64,000 nt of DNA from Bugula neritina (GCA_964035545.1 OZ037773.1:6825251-6889250); one strand, 5' to 3'. Positions 23,339-36,772 are shown, counted from the stretch's first letter. Notes: a model not told the origin generated them from the letters alone. Numbers and translations: made by a program.

Positions 23339-26251
23339 CTGCTTCTACCAATATAATAAAACATAGCCGTGATCACAGCTTACAACAGCAGGACTTGTGA
23401 ATAAGCTACTTTTATTACCATTAGTTTTCAAGGCTTCTAAAATAACTGCTATTTGATTGAGTGAAATCTTAAAGTTGATTATATAACCAATATATACTTT
23501 TTTATATAAGAATGATATGTATTATTCTATATTAGCATAACAATTTTTATTCACATTAAAACTGTTTTTTAATTATTACATTTAAATATATTAAAATATA
23601 TTGCAGGAATAAATAAACTAGCAACACCAAATGTACATTATTCAAGGTCTTATTGAAAAAATACCAACTCTTGTTTTTTAGACGTAATCAAACAAATTTT
23701 TATGAAAGCTGCCTACTTAAATTTCGTTTTTTAATGAAATGTGCTAAATAGCTATGCTATGAATCAACCCAAGTAGGTTTTAAATAGTTTCCCAGATAAT
23801 ATGAACTATTGATTATTCGTAAGACCGTCAGCTATATGTTATGCTATTGTTATGTAAGATCACTAACTGATTACATAATCATATAAAAACAACATATAAA
23901 CTATCAATGGTTATTTAAATTAACATCTATTAAAATAATAATTTCTTTAACATTGATGTGGTTGATTTAATCTAATACAATCATATTTTTTACTTTAAGT
24001 GACTAACCTTATTTATTTTTTGCATAATGAGCTCAGAGGTATGTTCTAAAATGTCATCTTTCATTATAAATTAGTTTTACATTTACTTCAATATTATATA
24101 GAGAATACTATTCTATTATGAAGCAATAGCAGGATTTCAAATAATCATGCAGAATAATTGCTGTTTACTGGTGATGGTAGGTAACACAGAAATGTAATCT
24201 ACTGGAAAATAATGTTTCAAGTTTTGATAAAATTTCAATAGATGAATTTGACTGGCTATTTAATGGCCTATAAATAGTGTGGCAACATGCAGCTGTGTAC
24301 AGGTTTTGGTAATAAAAGTAGAATCATAAATTATAATAAATGTTGTTTACATGTAGAAAAACAAGATATAAACTAAACTAAAATCTTGGGATTCCAAAAA
24401 AATCTAATAATAGCAGTAATGAAAACAACTTTAGTAAGTAAAGGAAAAAAATGCACACATTAAACTAGCTTACGAAAGACATAGACTGAAATGCAAGAGC
24501 TTTAAAATAAATAAATTGGTAATATGAGCTTCATATAAAAAATAATAGGAATGAAACTTTTCACTATTCTTTGCATATTATACGATTACACACCGTGCAT
24601 GTAGGAAGATAAGTTCAATACAAACATATGTATTATGAGATTATGACTGTATTACAAATATTTAAACATTTTATATTTTTTCATATTGTGAATTATTAAA
24701 AGCCAATTAACATTTTAATGCTTCTAAAACTAACATGTTGACATATAATGATGTTCACATATAAATACTGGATTGTTATAAATACCCTCATTAACCACAA
24801 TTTGACTGTGCACCAAAACTTTTATGAGGCTGCATGTTCCAGTTTTTAGCTGTTCTTAAAATTATCTCAAGTTATTATATCTTATAAGATTAGTTTTATA
24901 GGCGTAGCTTATTTTTGTTTACAAACTAGCAGAAACTGGTTATGCATGAAAACAATAACTGATGTGTCACCATGATTAAATCAATTAGCATGGAGTCATA
25001 TAGAGCCAAGTTGAGTCATTCAAAAATATGGGAATTCAAAAGATTTATTGAAGAAAATTCTGTATATAACGGTATGGGTAACATATTGGTATAATAATAA
25101 TTATATGCAATTAGCCTAAGAACATTTGCAGTCAACAACAAGCTCTAATATTGATACTAATTACATAGACCACTGATAATTTATATTTACATTTTACAGG
25201 AATGGCTGAAATTGGGTGAAGTTTGCAGATCGAAACTGTCAAATTGATTTAATTTAATTCACTCTTTACTCTGCGTGATTGAAGGTTGAAATTCCCCTAA
25301 ACATTTCCTGATAGACTTTTAAACTAGAAGGAAGTGAGAAATTGAACTGTCACTCGCCCAGCCACCTGCTAGCTAAGATGAAGAAAATTTGCCTCTACTG
25401 TTGATTGATTTGATTTTAAATCAACAAATCACAGTGAGTAATGGGTGATTTATATTCATTTATATGTCCACCCTATTCAATTAGTAGACAGGTCTACTGT
25501 CTCACGTTAGAAACCAGGAAATTGAGTAATTCAATTAATCATTGTGGACAGAAATTTCAGTTGAAGCAATGGCATTCGCGTGCATATATCAAAAGCTAAG
25601 TGTACGTGTACACTATTCAAGTATAGAGCTCGGAAATAAGGAAGCAGGAATAACGGGTCATGCTAATACGGCTACCTAAACTGTAATAAATAAATACCAG
25701 AGCGTACAACCAATTATATTGTGTGGAGCAAAGACTCACATTGACTCAACAAAACTGCAACTGGTTGCAAAATAATTCAATCCATATAAATGAGGGTTGT
25801 ACAGAGTAGGATAAAATTACTTTTTTAGTATTTATACTAAATAAAACTACAATATCAAAAATATATTGCTGCATACAATTAGCATTTCAGAAAACAAAGC
25901 CACACTAGTGACAGCAACTCTAAGATGAAAAGAAGACTCTTAAAGAAAAGAAGCATTGGTTCCAAATTTTGTTGTTATATAGAATACTAGTTTTATAAAA
26001 TTTATTGTTTATTATAATATTATTCAGTCTGTCTACATGTTATGTGATTGGATTTCTAACTCGAATCATGGGAACATATTATAGTGAATGAAACATCAAA
26101 CCAGCAATACATTAAATTTATTGTTGGTAACAGCTTGAGAATATGTTTTATAAGGATACGTAAATAACTCATAGCACCCTGGCTATAGTAAACACTGTGC
26201 TACTGTTCTTTCAAGAAGAGCTTTTGTGCCAGGGGCACACCATGATAAGCA
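23339..26251. other. Gene D 3' flank and spacer before the sulfotransferase-like gene
   Basis: To about 25600 it repeats the gene C flank. Beyond that it is AT-rich with no supported gene. Confidence 0.45.
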
Positions 26252-29200
26252 ATGTTGGACAACGAAAATGCACGATTGAATTCAAAATGTATTTGGAAAG
26301 CGCTTATTTTTATCCTTGGTTTTATAGCTGTACTTTAGTAAGTATAACTATAAAATACAAAGTCATCAATAGTTTAAACTAAGAAACATTTAATATTGTT
26401 TTAGTCTGAGAAATACGTCAGAAGGGTAGTTTTTGTCGTAGATAAAGTGAATGTTATTTATTCAAATTCCAAGGAAGATATTTTGCACGCAGATGTTTAT
26501 AAGCCTCTAGAAGGTTCAGTACAGGAAGTATACTTTAGCTCTAATTATTTGTTAACAATGTAACGATAAGCATGATATGTGTTTAATATGATATCAAGTA
26601 TCCTAATGATTACTAATTTCCAACCATGAGATGTGAAATCAACAGAATGTGTTATCTGTTAGTTGTAGATAATGCAGTTATTTGTTACTCATGTTGTATT
26701 ATATTATTCTTAAAATTATATCATATTAGTCAATTGTTATGTGTATTTCTCTTATTATTATATAAATTCCTTTTCTTATTAAATATTTCAACTAAAATAA
26801 TATACCATTTTTACTATTATATATTACTCCTAACAATATTATATACAATTCCAATGATATCATATATTGCCTAAATTATTATCATGAATCATTCATGATA
26901 TTATATATTAATCATATTATCATCATATTATACTAAACTAATGCACTGCATTAATTCACTTATGGTCTATTTTTAGTGTCTGGGGACATTCCTACAAAAG
27001 AACACAAAAACAACTTCAACTTGGCAAGTTTATTAATGCTCTTATAAATGATGATGCTGATTTGTTATACAAAATACATTAAAATTGAAAATCATGCTTT
27101 AGCTTAATGCGGCATAGTTTCATCAAAAGCAGCTGGTGTTTATTTTAATTCAGCTCATTCCAGCATTACTAAATTGGCATAAATACAAAATTCCCATAGA
27201 TCTATAGATGTGGAAGCGTATAATATATTGCACATTGATAGTTAATAATGAAGTATAGGTGGGGCAGTTAGTCATAAATTAAGTTAAAATAAACTAATAA
27301 TAAAGTTTATTTTTTGTATTAGATATTTTATATTATATATAATTTAGCCATTTTAAAACTTTAATAGCTTGACTTCAATCATGTACTTTCTTTCCAGGCA
27401 TTGAGTTAGAGAATAAAGAGAAAGTTGTGCACTTTGCCATGACCAAAGTATCCAAAACCGGATCCTCTACTCTGTTTTCTATATTTGCCAGATTTGTTAT
27501 AAATAATGAGTTAAATATTCTTTCACCAGTACCTCCATCATCAGCCATTAACTGGTGGAAAAACCAAAACATATCTGCAGGTATGTATACGAATATACTT
27601 TGTGAGAGGTTTTAGTTGTTTCTAGTTGATAACTTTACTCATCATGAAACCAAACACTCAACATCTGCTTGCAATATATATTTTTAGTAATTTTCATTAA
27701 AAAAGCTAAAGATGATTAGACAAATATATACCAATACATTACATAACTTTGTAGAAAGCTCATCTGCATTTAGCATTTTGCTGTGTAAGTTTTAGGACTG
27801 CTGTACCTTTAAATATTTCCTCTGAAAGAAAGCGTTTACTTTTTAAAACAAATTTGATATGACATTTTAAAGGTGTTTTCTGGTGATTGACAATGCATGT
27901 GTGACAGCTTATATAATATGTTGATATGCCAGCTTTGTGTCAATTATATATACATACATATTATAACCAGCAGACACCTTTAAATGTTTTGACTAATTTA
28001 TTAAATGAACTGTCATGATTGGTTCAAAACAGACCAACCAGGTTAGAAGTTATAACACTTTTATATGAATATTAGTCAATTTATTATAGATTGTTTCATT
28101 GGACCTAGACATGTAGATAAAGCTGATGTTTTGATACACCATGCAAAGTACAGCAAAGATATGTATGATAAGTATTTGGTGAAGGACTATAAGTGGATAA
28201 TTCCAGTGAGAGAGCCGGTGGCATGGTTCAAATCTGCTGTCAGATATAACTACAGATTCCCCAACTACAAGGTGAAAACTGGTTTTACAAGTTTTACAGT
28301 TTTACAATATTCATTACCAGACTAAAAGCAAACTATCAACTGAAAGCAAATTACTAACTGAAAGCAAATTATCAAACTGAAAGCAAATTACTAACTGAAA
28401 GCAAATTACTAACTGAAAGCAAATTACTAACTGAAAGCAAATTATCAAACTGAAAGCAAATTACTAACTGAAAGCAAGTTACTAACTGAAAGCAAATTAC
28501 AAACTGAAAGCAAGTTACCCAACTGATAAACTGATTGAAATGTTATCAATACAGAGTCCAGAAGAGGTTTTGTCAGATAATGCGTTGCTGTACCAGAAAA
28601 CCAGAGGGAGAGTTGGTGAGGCAGCAAAGTTTCATCTGAGGCAGCTGGAATGGCTGGGCTTTGACTACAAGTTACATGACAACATAACTGCTATTAGAGA
28701 GTATATTGCCAAAATAGTTGAAAGGCTTGTACATATTATTATGTAATTACTAAATATGATGTTTAGCACACCATTAGCATCTATAAATGTATTAGCTAAA
28801 AACATTTAGCGTACTGTTAGCAGCTTCTAAACAAAACAAGTAAAAACAATTACTTCAAGCTTCATAAAATAGTTTAACATTTTAATTTAGTAATTAATTT
28901 GCAGCCTCGTGTATATCAAAAGCTATGTTACGCAAACCTATAAATATATTACTCTGATTACTAAATAATGACAAGCTTGCCCTCTTTTTAGAGTGGACAT
29001 CATTATTCTAAATGATCACTTTGATGCATCTCTTCTGCTACTGAGAAAGAAGTTCCGCTGGAAATATACAGACATCTTTTACAAAAGTTTTACCGTTACA
29101 AACTCTTCCCAAGAACTTATGTCACAAAGCGCAATTACCAAACTTCTTTCTATCAACTTGGGAGAACAACTGCTGTACGAAGCTATGAATAAGAGCTGGT

Positions 29201-29565
29201 GGAATCAACCTGGAGTAGAGAAGACTAAATTTTGGAATGAGGTTTGCAACTCTTTTGATGTAACTATTCTTTTTAATTTATTTCTCTTATTTTAAAAGCT
29301 GATAAATGTGTCAGCATGGAGCACTTATTGCGGACATCAAAGATTTATAGACTTGAAGCATATGTTTTAGGTTTCCTATTTTAAGTGGCTGAATAGACGA
29401 GTGAATGAAGACGTATGCCCACCTGTACTGAGTTCTAATTCTGAATATCAGATAGAGGCTACAGAGTATCACAATGACCTCTTTGTCTCTGTGAAGCTAT
29501 GCACAGCCTTAAATATGAAAATGAGTAGAGTTAAAAACGTTCTCATGGACTATGCACTTGGATGA
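26252..29565 (+). CDS. Galactose-3-O-sulfotransferase-like Golgi enzyme
   Basis: Predicted PAPS-dependent sulfotransferase of the Gal3ST family, which sulfates position 3 of galactose on glycolipids or glycans in the Golgi. Well-supported exons: 27398-27580, 28090-28271, 28555-28700, 28992-29241, 29371-29565 (about 318 residues, phases consistent). The first has TKVSKTGSSTL, the 5'-phosphosulfate binding loop; the second has ADVLIHHAKY and VREPVAWFKSAVRYNY, the 3'-phosphate binding block; the fourth has LNDHFDASLLLLRKKFRW, also typical of the family. AATAAA at 29612-29617. The N-terminus is uncertain. An ATG at 26252 opens MLDNENARLNSKC plus a hydrophobic anchor (ALIFILGFIAVL), as expected for a type II protein, but its best donor (26338) is out of phase with the next candidates (about 26405-26519 and 26977-27027), which chain in phase into 27398. 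The assignment of the core is firm. Confidence 0.75.
28325..28530 (+). repeat. 18-19-bp minisatellite in a sulfotransferase intron
   Basis: About ten units of AACTGAAAGCAAATTACT, some one base longer (ATTATCA), fill most of the 283-base intron between 28271 and 28555 and end about 25 bases from the acceptor. Confidence 0.9.
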
Positions 29566-31195
29566 TGGCTGCTCAACCCGAGTGCAATAATGGAAAATTT
29601 TCAACACTCTTAATAAATTTTTTCTTGAAAGTTTTGTAAAACGTTATAAGTTTTTAGTAATTATACTTGTCGTTAATAACACAGGTTTTTCCTACTTTTC
29701 TTATTGTACTGCACCTATAGGTGAGCTAATAGGACCTACTGTTGTTTAAATAGTGACTAATTATTAGTAAATAACTTTTAAGTCATTCCAACAATAACAG
29801 CTAAAAACTAAAACCAGTGTGCATGATCTAATTTTAAAAAGTTGATTTTTCGTACATTTTGTGCATGCATATCTTTAACACATAAGTTTCAGCAACTTGA
29901 TTGTGAAGTTGTAGTCTTGGGGAAGGAAATTATCGTAAGCTATGATTAACAATATGGTTGACCTCAACTGGTCAGTGTATAAGTCTGAACTTTGAATAAA
30001 GAGGTAAAGCCTGTGGCATAAAATGGAAGTTCTCAGTGTTATATTTACAATAGGATTATTCACCATGATTTTCAAAATAATAGACTTAGATACAAGATTT
30101 GTCATAGGGATGGTAATAATGATCATTGTTGCATAATAAATTTGAAATTAATGCAGACATCTTATGCTTGCAATTGGTTATATAGTAACATATTCAACTC
30201 TCACCTATCGGCTGTAGCCAACAGTGTGGCTAGTAACTAGAATCAATCATATATTATGTTAGATTAGTGTTTTACTACTTTTTCAGCAGAGGTATAAATG
30301 CAACTTTATGCCAAGCTCATATCGAAGTAGTTCTATTGTGAGTTATCACAAATCTTCATTATTAAGCGTGTGTACAAAATCAATTACAAAACAAAATTAC
30401 ATGGGCCCTCAACTTTGCAGCTGTATTTTATTGGTAATTAAAATATAATATAACATACATAACATAACATATAACATAACAGGTTGCAATGGAAGTTAAA
30501 TAAGAATTTACATTCAACATTTTAGTAAAGAAAAATGCAATAGGTCTACTATACATTGTATTATGTTTATTATATAGCTGCCCCTGGGAATTACTTTTAG
30601 AGATTAGTTAAGCTGTGAGTAGGAAATAATGGTTGACATTTTATTGTACAATAGAATGCTCAGGCTGAATAACATTAATTACTAAAACTTAAAGCAGTTG
30701 CAATTATATGAAGTATAAATAATGAATAACGAAAAGTAGTTCAAGATAGGAGTTGTGTTTGCATGTCAAAAATGCGAAGACCTACTAATGAACAAACTAG
30801 TGTACAATAATAAGACAATCCAACTATTTAGAATTAAATTATAGTCAATCTAAATTGCGTTATATGTACCTCATGTCCATTACAACAGTGAAGTATGTTT
30901 TCATAAATAAACTTGATTAATAATTCAATGAAAACACATTTAATTACTATTACTATTAGCTGTATAAATGCAGCTATATAATACACATACAAGATATTGG
31001 TTTAGCATAAATACTATAAATAGGTGTCACAATTTATACGTAATATCCTGTGAAATTTAGACTTCAGCTATTTAATAAAAGTAATAGCATTCTAATGAGT
31101 CAAAGTTGAATAAATTTGAATTGTTTAATGCTGTTTAATATTTTTCTAAATTTAGAAGCTGCCATATAGCTATTCAGGTAACTACTTTCATGTCA
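29566..31195. other. Intergenic, AT-rich
   Basis: Contains the sulfotransferase polyadenylation signal and the 3' side of gene F, which reads towards it from the right. No further gene supported. Confidence 0.45.
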
Positions 31196-31833
31196 TCAAC
31201 ATACTATTTGTGGTACTTTTCTGCATCTATCTGTGCCACCAGGTTTTCCATGCGTACTGCCTTTCTTAACTGTCGAATCGTAGCAGATAATTCGAATCTT
31301 TTTAGAACAACTTCTTTTGTGCAACTTTCTCGGCTTATTTCTTACAATTTTCATGTTCCAAAATGGCTCGGCGACTGGTAAACTTTGATTTGATTTGGAC
31401 TTGAGTAAATCTTTTAGAAGAACATCATTAAAATTCTAAAATTTAAGTCTTCAAGGTTAGAAAAACTCTAGTGATTTGACAAGAATGCAACTCCAAGGCT
31501 CTTACAAGCATACTAGCTGCTTTGACATTTTCAATAACAATTCTCTCATTCAGTTAAATTGCTTTTCATCGTTTCAACTTTCAGCTAAAGTATTTACAAA
31601 GTTCTCAGTTTAGAGGCTTATCATAAAGTACTTACCATTGCCTTAGTGACTGTACTTACACTGTTGTTTGAATCAATTGAACTGTTATTGTGTAGCAGAA
31701 CAGAGCTTTTGTAGTGCTGCATAGAAGAGTAAGTCATTGAAATCGTCATAAATATTAGCAGAACAAAATTCATTAGATTAACACAATAAAGATACAGCCT
31801 AGTTACTTTCCAGCTACTCACTAGCTTATCCAT
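31196..31833 (-). CDS. Gene F: short membrane-anchored or secreted relative of B/C
   Basis: Two exons on the minus strand, 31833-31636 and 31435-31196, joined in phase 0 by a 200-base intron with donor ATG|gtaagt and acceptor aattttag. About 145 residues. The N-terminus has a basic start and a hydrophobic stretch (NLMNFVLLIFMTISMTY), a signal anchor or uncleaved signal, followed by an Asn/Ser-rich linker. Exon 2 has KPRKLHKR|S, then CSKKIRIIC, GKPGGTDRCRKV and the C-terminus CRKVPQIVC at the stop. The two C-x7-C motifs and the PGG-x-D-x-C lead-in match gene C (PGPGGVDNCKRV). It has no collagen-like or PGTP repeats and lacks the extra cysteines, so it may be the minimal form of the family. It lies 8 kb from D, facing the opposite way. 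No homologue outside the family is recognised. Confidence 0.65.
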
Positions 31834-32854
31834 TTGAGTATTTACAGCAACCCTTCGAAAGCAACTATATACTTAGTTAAACAGGAAATGGTACTTCAAA
31901 TAACAAATAATTTTCCATTGCAGCGTTCATTGTCTTTCCTTCATATACCATTTGTTAACCTCTTTGAACCGATATTTAATGATATCTCAATATATTGTTA
32001 GATTATGTAGTGCATTAAGTTCTAGAATAATTTTCCTATATTTTATACAATATATATCCAGCTAAGAATCACAATGACAGTAATATCAAAATAATATCCC
32101 ACTGCTATTCTACAGCTGCAAAGGTTAAAAGCTGGGCCACCGCGTCTAACATTATAGTGTTAGACCATAGAGGATGTTCATGAATATATATTCCACTAAA
32201 TTTTTATTATTTTTATATATACTTCCCTCAGCGGTTTCAGGCTTCATCATGTGCTAAATTCAGCTTCATATATTTTCTGTAATATAAAATACTATAAGTT
32301 ATATTACAGAAATTATGTGAAGCTATAACTAGTCAAGTCATTTAATTACTAACAAATTTTCTTTTTATGATATCTTTGTTTTTAGAACATGAAATATTAG
32401 TTTATTTTTACTGTAATGATTGTAATAGTAGATATTTCGTTTATCTATTTGGAATAATGTTTATATATTATATCTGACACGTGGCATTGTAATATTTAAG
32501 CTTTCAAATAGTTAGATTTAATAAATACCTAAGCTCCTTTAGGGGCCGGTGTAAACTTTTTCATAACCAGCTATTTTAAGATGCAATGTCAAATACATAT
32601 ATAATATGTGTTATAGTGTAAGCATTTACTAAATGTTGTAATGTAATTTAAGCATTTAATTAAATGCAAAAACCGCAAAAGATGGACAAAAATTGTTGAA
32701 ATTATACAGAAATAAATCAGTTGGTCTGTAAAAAATGTTGATGACGATTCAAGACATCAACACCACAACATTTGAACAATAAAAATGCTTTAAACTGCCT
32801 AGTTACATAATTATATTATATTATCATTATTGTATCGTATTTGTAAAATATCTG

Positions 32855-32945
32855 CCCCCACTAGAAACTAAACCCGCAGTCTTGCAACTAGCAAACTAGA
32901 GTGCTACCTATTACATGCATTATAGGAGCTACTGGGGCATGCTAT
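32855..32945 (-). repeat. tRNA-like relic (SINE-B head or pseudo-tRNA)
   Basis: Minus strand reads TGCCCCAGTAGCTCCTATAA at one end and TAGTGGGGGCA at the other; these ends can pair as a 6-7-bp acceptor-like stem. It shares TAGCTCCTATA and GTTGCAAGAC with the SINE-like head at 42130-42225. Confidence 0.4.
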
Positions 32946-34324
32946 CACCACAATATTGTATATTATGATTATATTATAACTATAAAATAACATGATATGT
33001 TTATATTATAATAATATATATGATGCAAATAATTTTAAATACACATTTTTAACTCCGAGTATTCTTGTTGTTGTATTTTGTTTGTGTTGTATTTGGAGTT
33101 ATCTTGTCGCAATTTGCTACTGGGTTCATTGTGTTGGTTTGCTAATATTATGCTATGCATTAATAAAGATAAACTTACAACATAAAGAATTGCCAGTTAT
33201 TTGCCACAACTTATACAGTCATCTACATCCGAACTAAATTCTCTCTGCTTAAAGCCTGATTATTTCAAATATAAGCTACTTTGATATTAGCAGCCAATAG
33301 ACGCCTAGTATTTGTCTAACAAAATGGACAGCCTTAATTTGAAGAGGCTTGATTTTACAAAACTGGTGCTGAAAAGTAAAGTTATAACTCGCATGCATTC
33401 TTTAGCATAGGTTTTAGACAAGAAAATAAATGACTTATATATTTTAAAAATATTTTTATTAGCTTTACGGGGCATGGACATAGAAAGTGAATTTCAATGA
33501 GCTCTATAAAATCCATAAAACTCAGTCATTTGTGCATTTTTAAAAAAACTAATGAAACTCAATCGCATAATATGTCAGGCAACAATTGATAACATAGTTT
33601 AAAAGTTTTGATCTATGCAGTTAACGTATAGCATTAAAATAAATTAAAAATAATAACAGTAATATAATGTATATATCCTTTCTATATATAATAACTCTGA
33701 CAATTCTAAGTAAACCTCCGCATACTAAGTGAATGGTGACGTCACTCATATGATATAAAGCTAAAGTGTTTAAATTACATAATGTACATACAAAAGAAGT
33801 AAGTATAGTGTCTATGGCACACTTATGAAAATTTTAAACGTACGTTTGATAGCAATAAATTGCTTACCTGTAATGATGATGTCAATATTATTTATAAAAA
33901 ATTTCTGATGCCTACTTCACCTTTATTTTATTTTCAAAACTTTCTCGTGGTGGAAAGACAACTCCATATACATGAGTAAAAGGAAAGAATACAATCCACT
34001 AGGAAGTAACTTTTCTATTTAAACATATAAATTTTAACTTTCTTAAAAGTTAATAAGAGAAGTGGAGACACACAACGCATGCCCCTGGTGCACAACGTGT
34101 GATTAGATTTGCCTTCCTTTTCACATGAACAGATTTTAACTTCTATGGCTACAGACAGAGCATGTATGAAAATTACTAATACAAATTAAATCGCCCAAGA
34201 ATGAGATTTACAGCAGCTATAGTGGTTTGGTTTCAACTTCATAACAAAACCAAAGTTTGTTTCACTTATAAACTGAGTTATACTGCAGTTTAATACCATT
34301 TTTAGATTTCATCAGCATGCGAGA

Positions 34325-34490
34325 ATTAGAGGTAGGTGCAGTAATGGAGAATTGAGAAAAGCCTGTGTTCTAGATTAGAACTGTAGCATAAAAAGTGATG
34401 TTCTTGAAAAAATGTCAACCAAAATTTAATAAGATAATTAAAGAGCTTAGGCTATCTCAATTTCTCCACCACTACTGCTCCTGAAAAGAG
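34325..34490. mobile_element. MITE-like element with ~30-bp imperfect inverted ends
   Basis: Left end GCAGTAATGGAGAATTGAGA, right end (reverse complement) GCAGTAGTGGTGGAGAAATT. Related copies: 35330-35495, 61535-61660, 63845-63940 (partial), and a minus-strand partial near 35765-35855, all with a GAGAAAAGCCTG..TTCTAGA core. Confidence 0.5.
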
Positions 34491-36772
34491 AACTTGCAAG
34501 TAGACTATAGGCTCGCTTAGATGAAGTAGTTTGAGATAATATAATGATTATATGCTGAGTGCTATGCTATAACCATAGAAGTATAAGTTTACAACCATAT
34601 TGGAGGCTAGCAAAACTAGACAAATCACAAGAGTTTCACCTTGGCTTTATGCATAGTAGTCCTAGAAATCATGCATGTCACTATAAATTTTTATATATTC
34701 ATATTATTTTATAATAGCTGATGCTAGCTTATGTGCATTCACTAACTGCATGGGTTTAGAGCGTGATAACAGGGCAGTAGACAGTGGACTAACAATTAGG
34801 GCGTTCGTATGTTGCTCTAATACCATTGAATATATAAGTGTGAATGTAAATACTATTATGTAACACGGCTAGCCATAAACTGTTAAGCAGCTATTAATAG
34901 CTATTGTAGCTTTGTCACAATCTGCTGCACAACCTGCTAGTAGTCTGAAGAATTTTCAGAAACATTTATTATGCAGTTTATGCCTTATTGTGTGCAAATA
35001 TATGTCTGGGTTTACAATTAAATATAAAGTTTGAGCAGTGTACTATGAGTCATTCTATAAAAAAACTCCGAGTTGGGGTGAAAGAGTGCAGTAGTTTGGG
35101 ATTTTCAAGTTTGGGGTGTAAATTGGAACCACATGTAAATAAAATGACAACTAAATATATGCAACAATAATTGCTTCAGTTCTAAAAATAGAAACCTTGC
35201 AAAAGTAGAAGCTAGTCATGAGTGTATTACGGTCACTGATGCGTGAAGATGGTAGCTTTTCTTGAGTAGAAAAACCTTTTTTTAGTCTTAGAATTGAGAT
35301 TTTCATTATGTGAATGGGTTTCGGTGAAGTTAGATGCAGCAGTATTGAAAAAATTGAGGAAAGCCGTGTTCTAGAAGAAAAGTGTAGGGTAGGAACTCTT
35401 GTTCTTGCTAGAAATTAGTATGAAATGTTTTTAAAGAAATGAAAGAACTTGGGCTATTGAAATTTTTTCAGTTTCTCACCTATTTCCGCTTTGCCCTGTT
35501 CGGGTAGCGGAATTGAAATTTATTTAGTATTGCATCTGAATGAATTATTTCATCACTTCTGTCATGATTATATGTGCGTGTGTTGTAAGTTGAACCTCAC
35601 ATTACTTTTATATGCAACTAATATGAAAATATGGTTATCAATATATCAACAACTTATTTGCAGTTTTTGCTTTAATAAAGCATTATCTAAGCATAGTGTT
35701 TTACTGTAACAACTGAGAAACTTAACAGACTAAATTCTTTAACTTTTTAAAAATTTTGTGGGGGCGTCATAGTTGGGATTTCCAAAATAACATAGCTACT
35801 TTTTCTAAAAAATTTACCTAGAACACAGGCTTTCTCCATCTCTGCAATTGCTTACAATGTAATTAAGAGTGGAAATGTATAATATCTTCACTTAGCTTAT
35901 GTTATGGTTTAACATTTGGATTTAAAGATTGATTTAATTTGCAGGCCACCAACTCTCTGCTAATATATACTAGTATGAGTTAGCACTGTTCATAACACTT
36001 GCAGCTATCTTAGATGGTCAGCATGTGTGCATGATTCAGTAATGTTATGTAATATACATGTTATCTTAGTATATTGATCTCACTTCATGGCTGCATAAGT
36101 ATTTGTTATTGGTAAGACAGTTAGATAAGAATGCCAGCATCTCAGAGTTATAATTATATAGTGATACCACTATTGCTAGGCAGTGTGCATAGTAGTAGAC
36201 TATAAAGTGCTATATAGTTATTGAGATCAAATAAATAGAATCTGATAATGTTTATGTTTGAGGTTTGAGATAATGTTTATTCACATAGACTCAACAACTA
36301 AAAGACAACAAAATTATATAAAAATTCATTGTGGAAATACATATAAATTATCAAACAAGTAGACTTGGCTATCAAGATAAAAAATAAAGTATATATTCTT
36401 GCAGAGTGCTGTGACATCAAATGAAATGTACCATGACACATTAAGAGCATCAGATTATGGTTATAAGTAGGTTATTATAGTTACTCCTTAAAGCAATAAA
36501 AGTTACTAAAACTCCTATACTAACAAATCTCTATCAGTAAACTTATAATATACATACCTAATGCAGCCACTACCGCAGCTCATCTTGCTTAGCCTACACT
36601 TTAAGTTATCAAAATCTAGCAAATACTAATACTTATAGAAGTACATTGTTTACACACTTCAGATAGTTTATGTAGCAGGTGGCCAACCTATTGCTGTTGT
36701 TTAATGAACAGCCCAATGACTGTGTTTACTAAGAAGCTAATATAAAGGCTGTAAATGTCAAGGTATTTGTTG

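Larger units (their letters stand above)
21041..25600 (+). repeat. Second tandem duplication, unit 2 (gene D)
   Basis: Starts at tggtcaagagt (21041) and loses similarity after gcatatatcaaaagc near 25600. It carries the broken gene D. Confidence 0.8.
31834..36772. other. Long non-coding stretch with scattered repeats
   Basis: No gene supported. Holds a tRNA-like relic (32855-32945) and several copies of a MITE-like family near 34.3, 35.3 and 35.8 kb. Confidence 0.45.

Noticed and set aside
26626-26874. Hydrophobic 82-codon plus-strand frame upstream of the sulfotransferase core
   Set aside because: Composed of Leu/Ile/Tyr/Phe codons from an AT-only stretch; no splice links and no family similarity.
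28322-28520. CRISPR-like regular repeat
   Set aside because: Units are contiguous, 18-19 bases, with no unique spacers; it is an intronic minisatellite in a eukaryotic gene.
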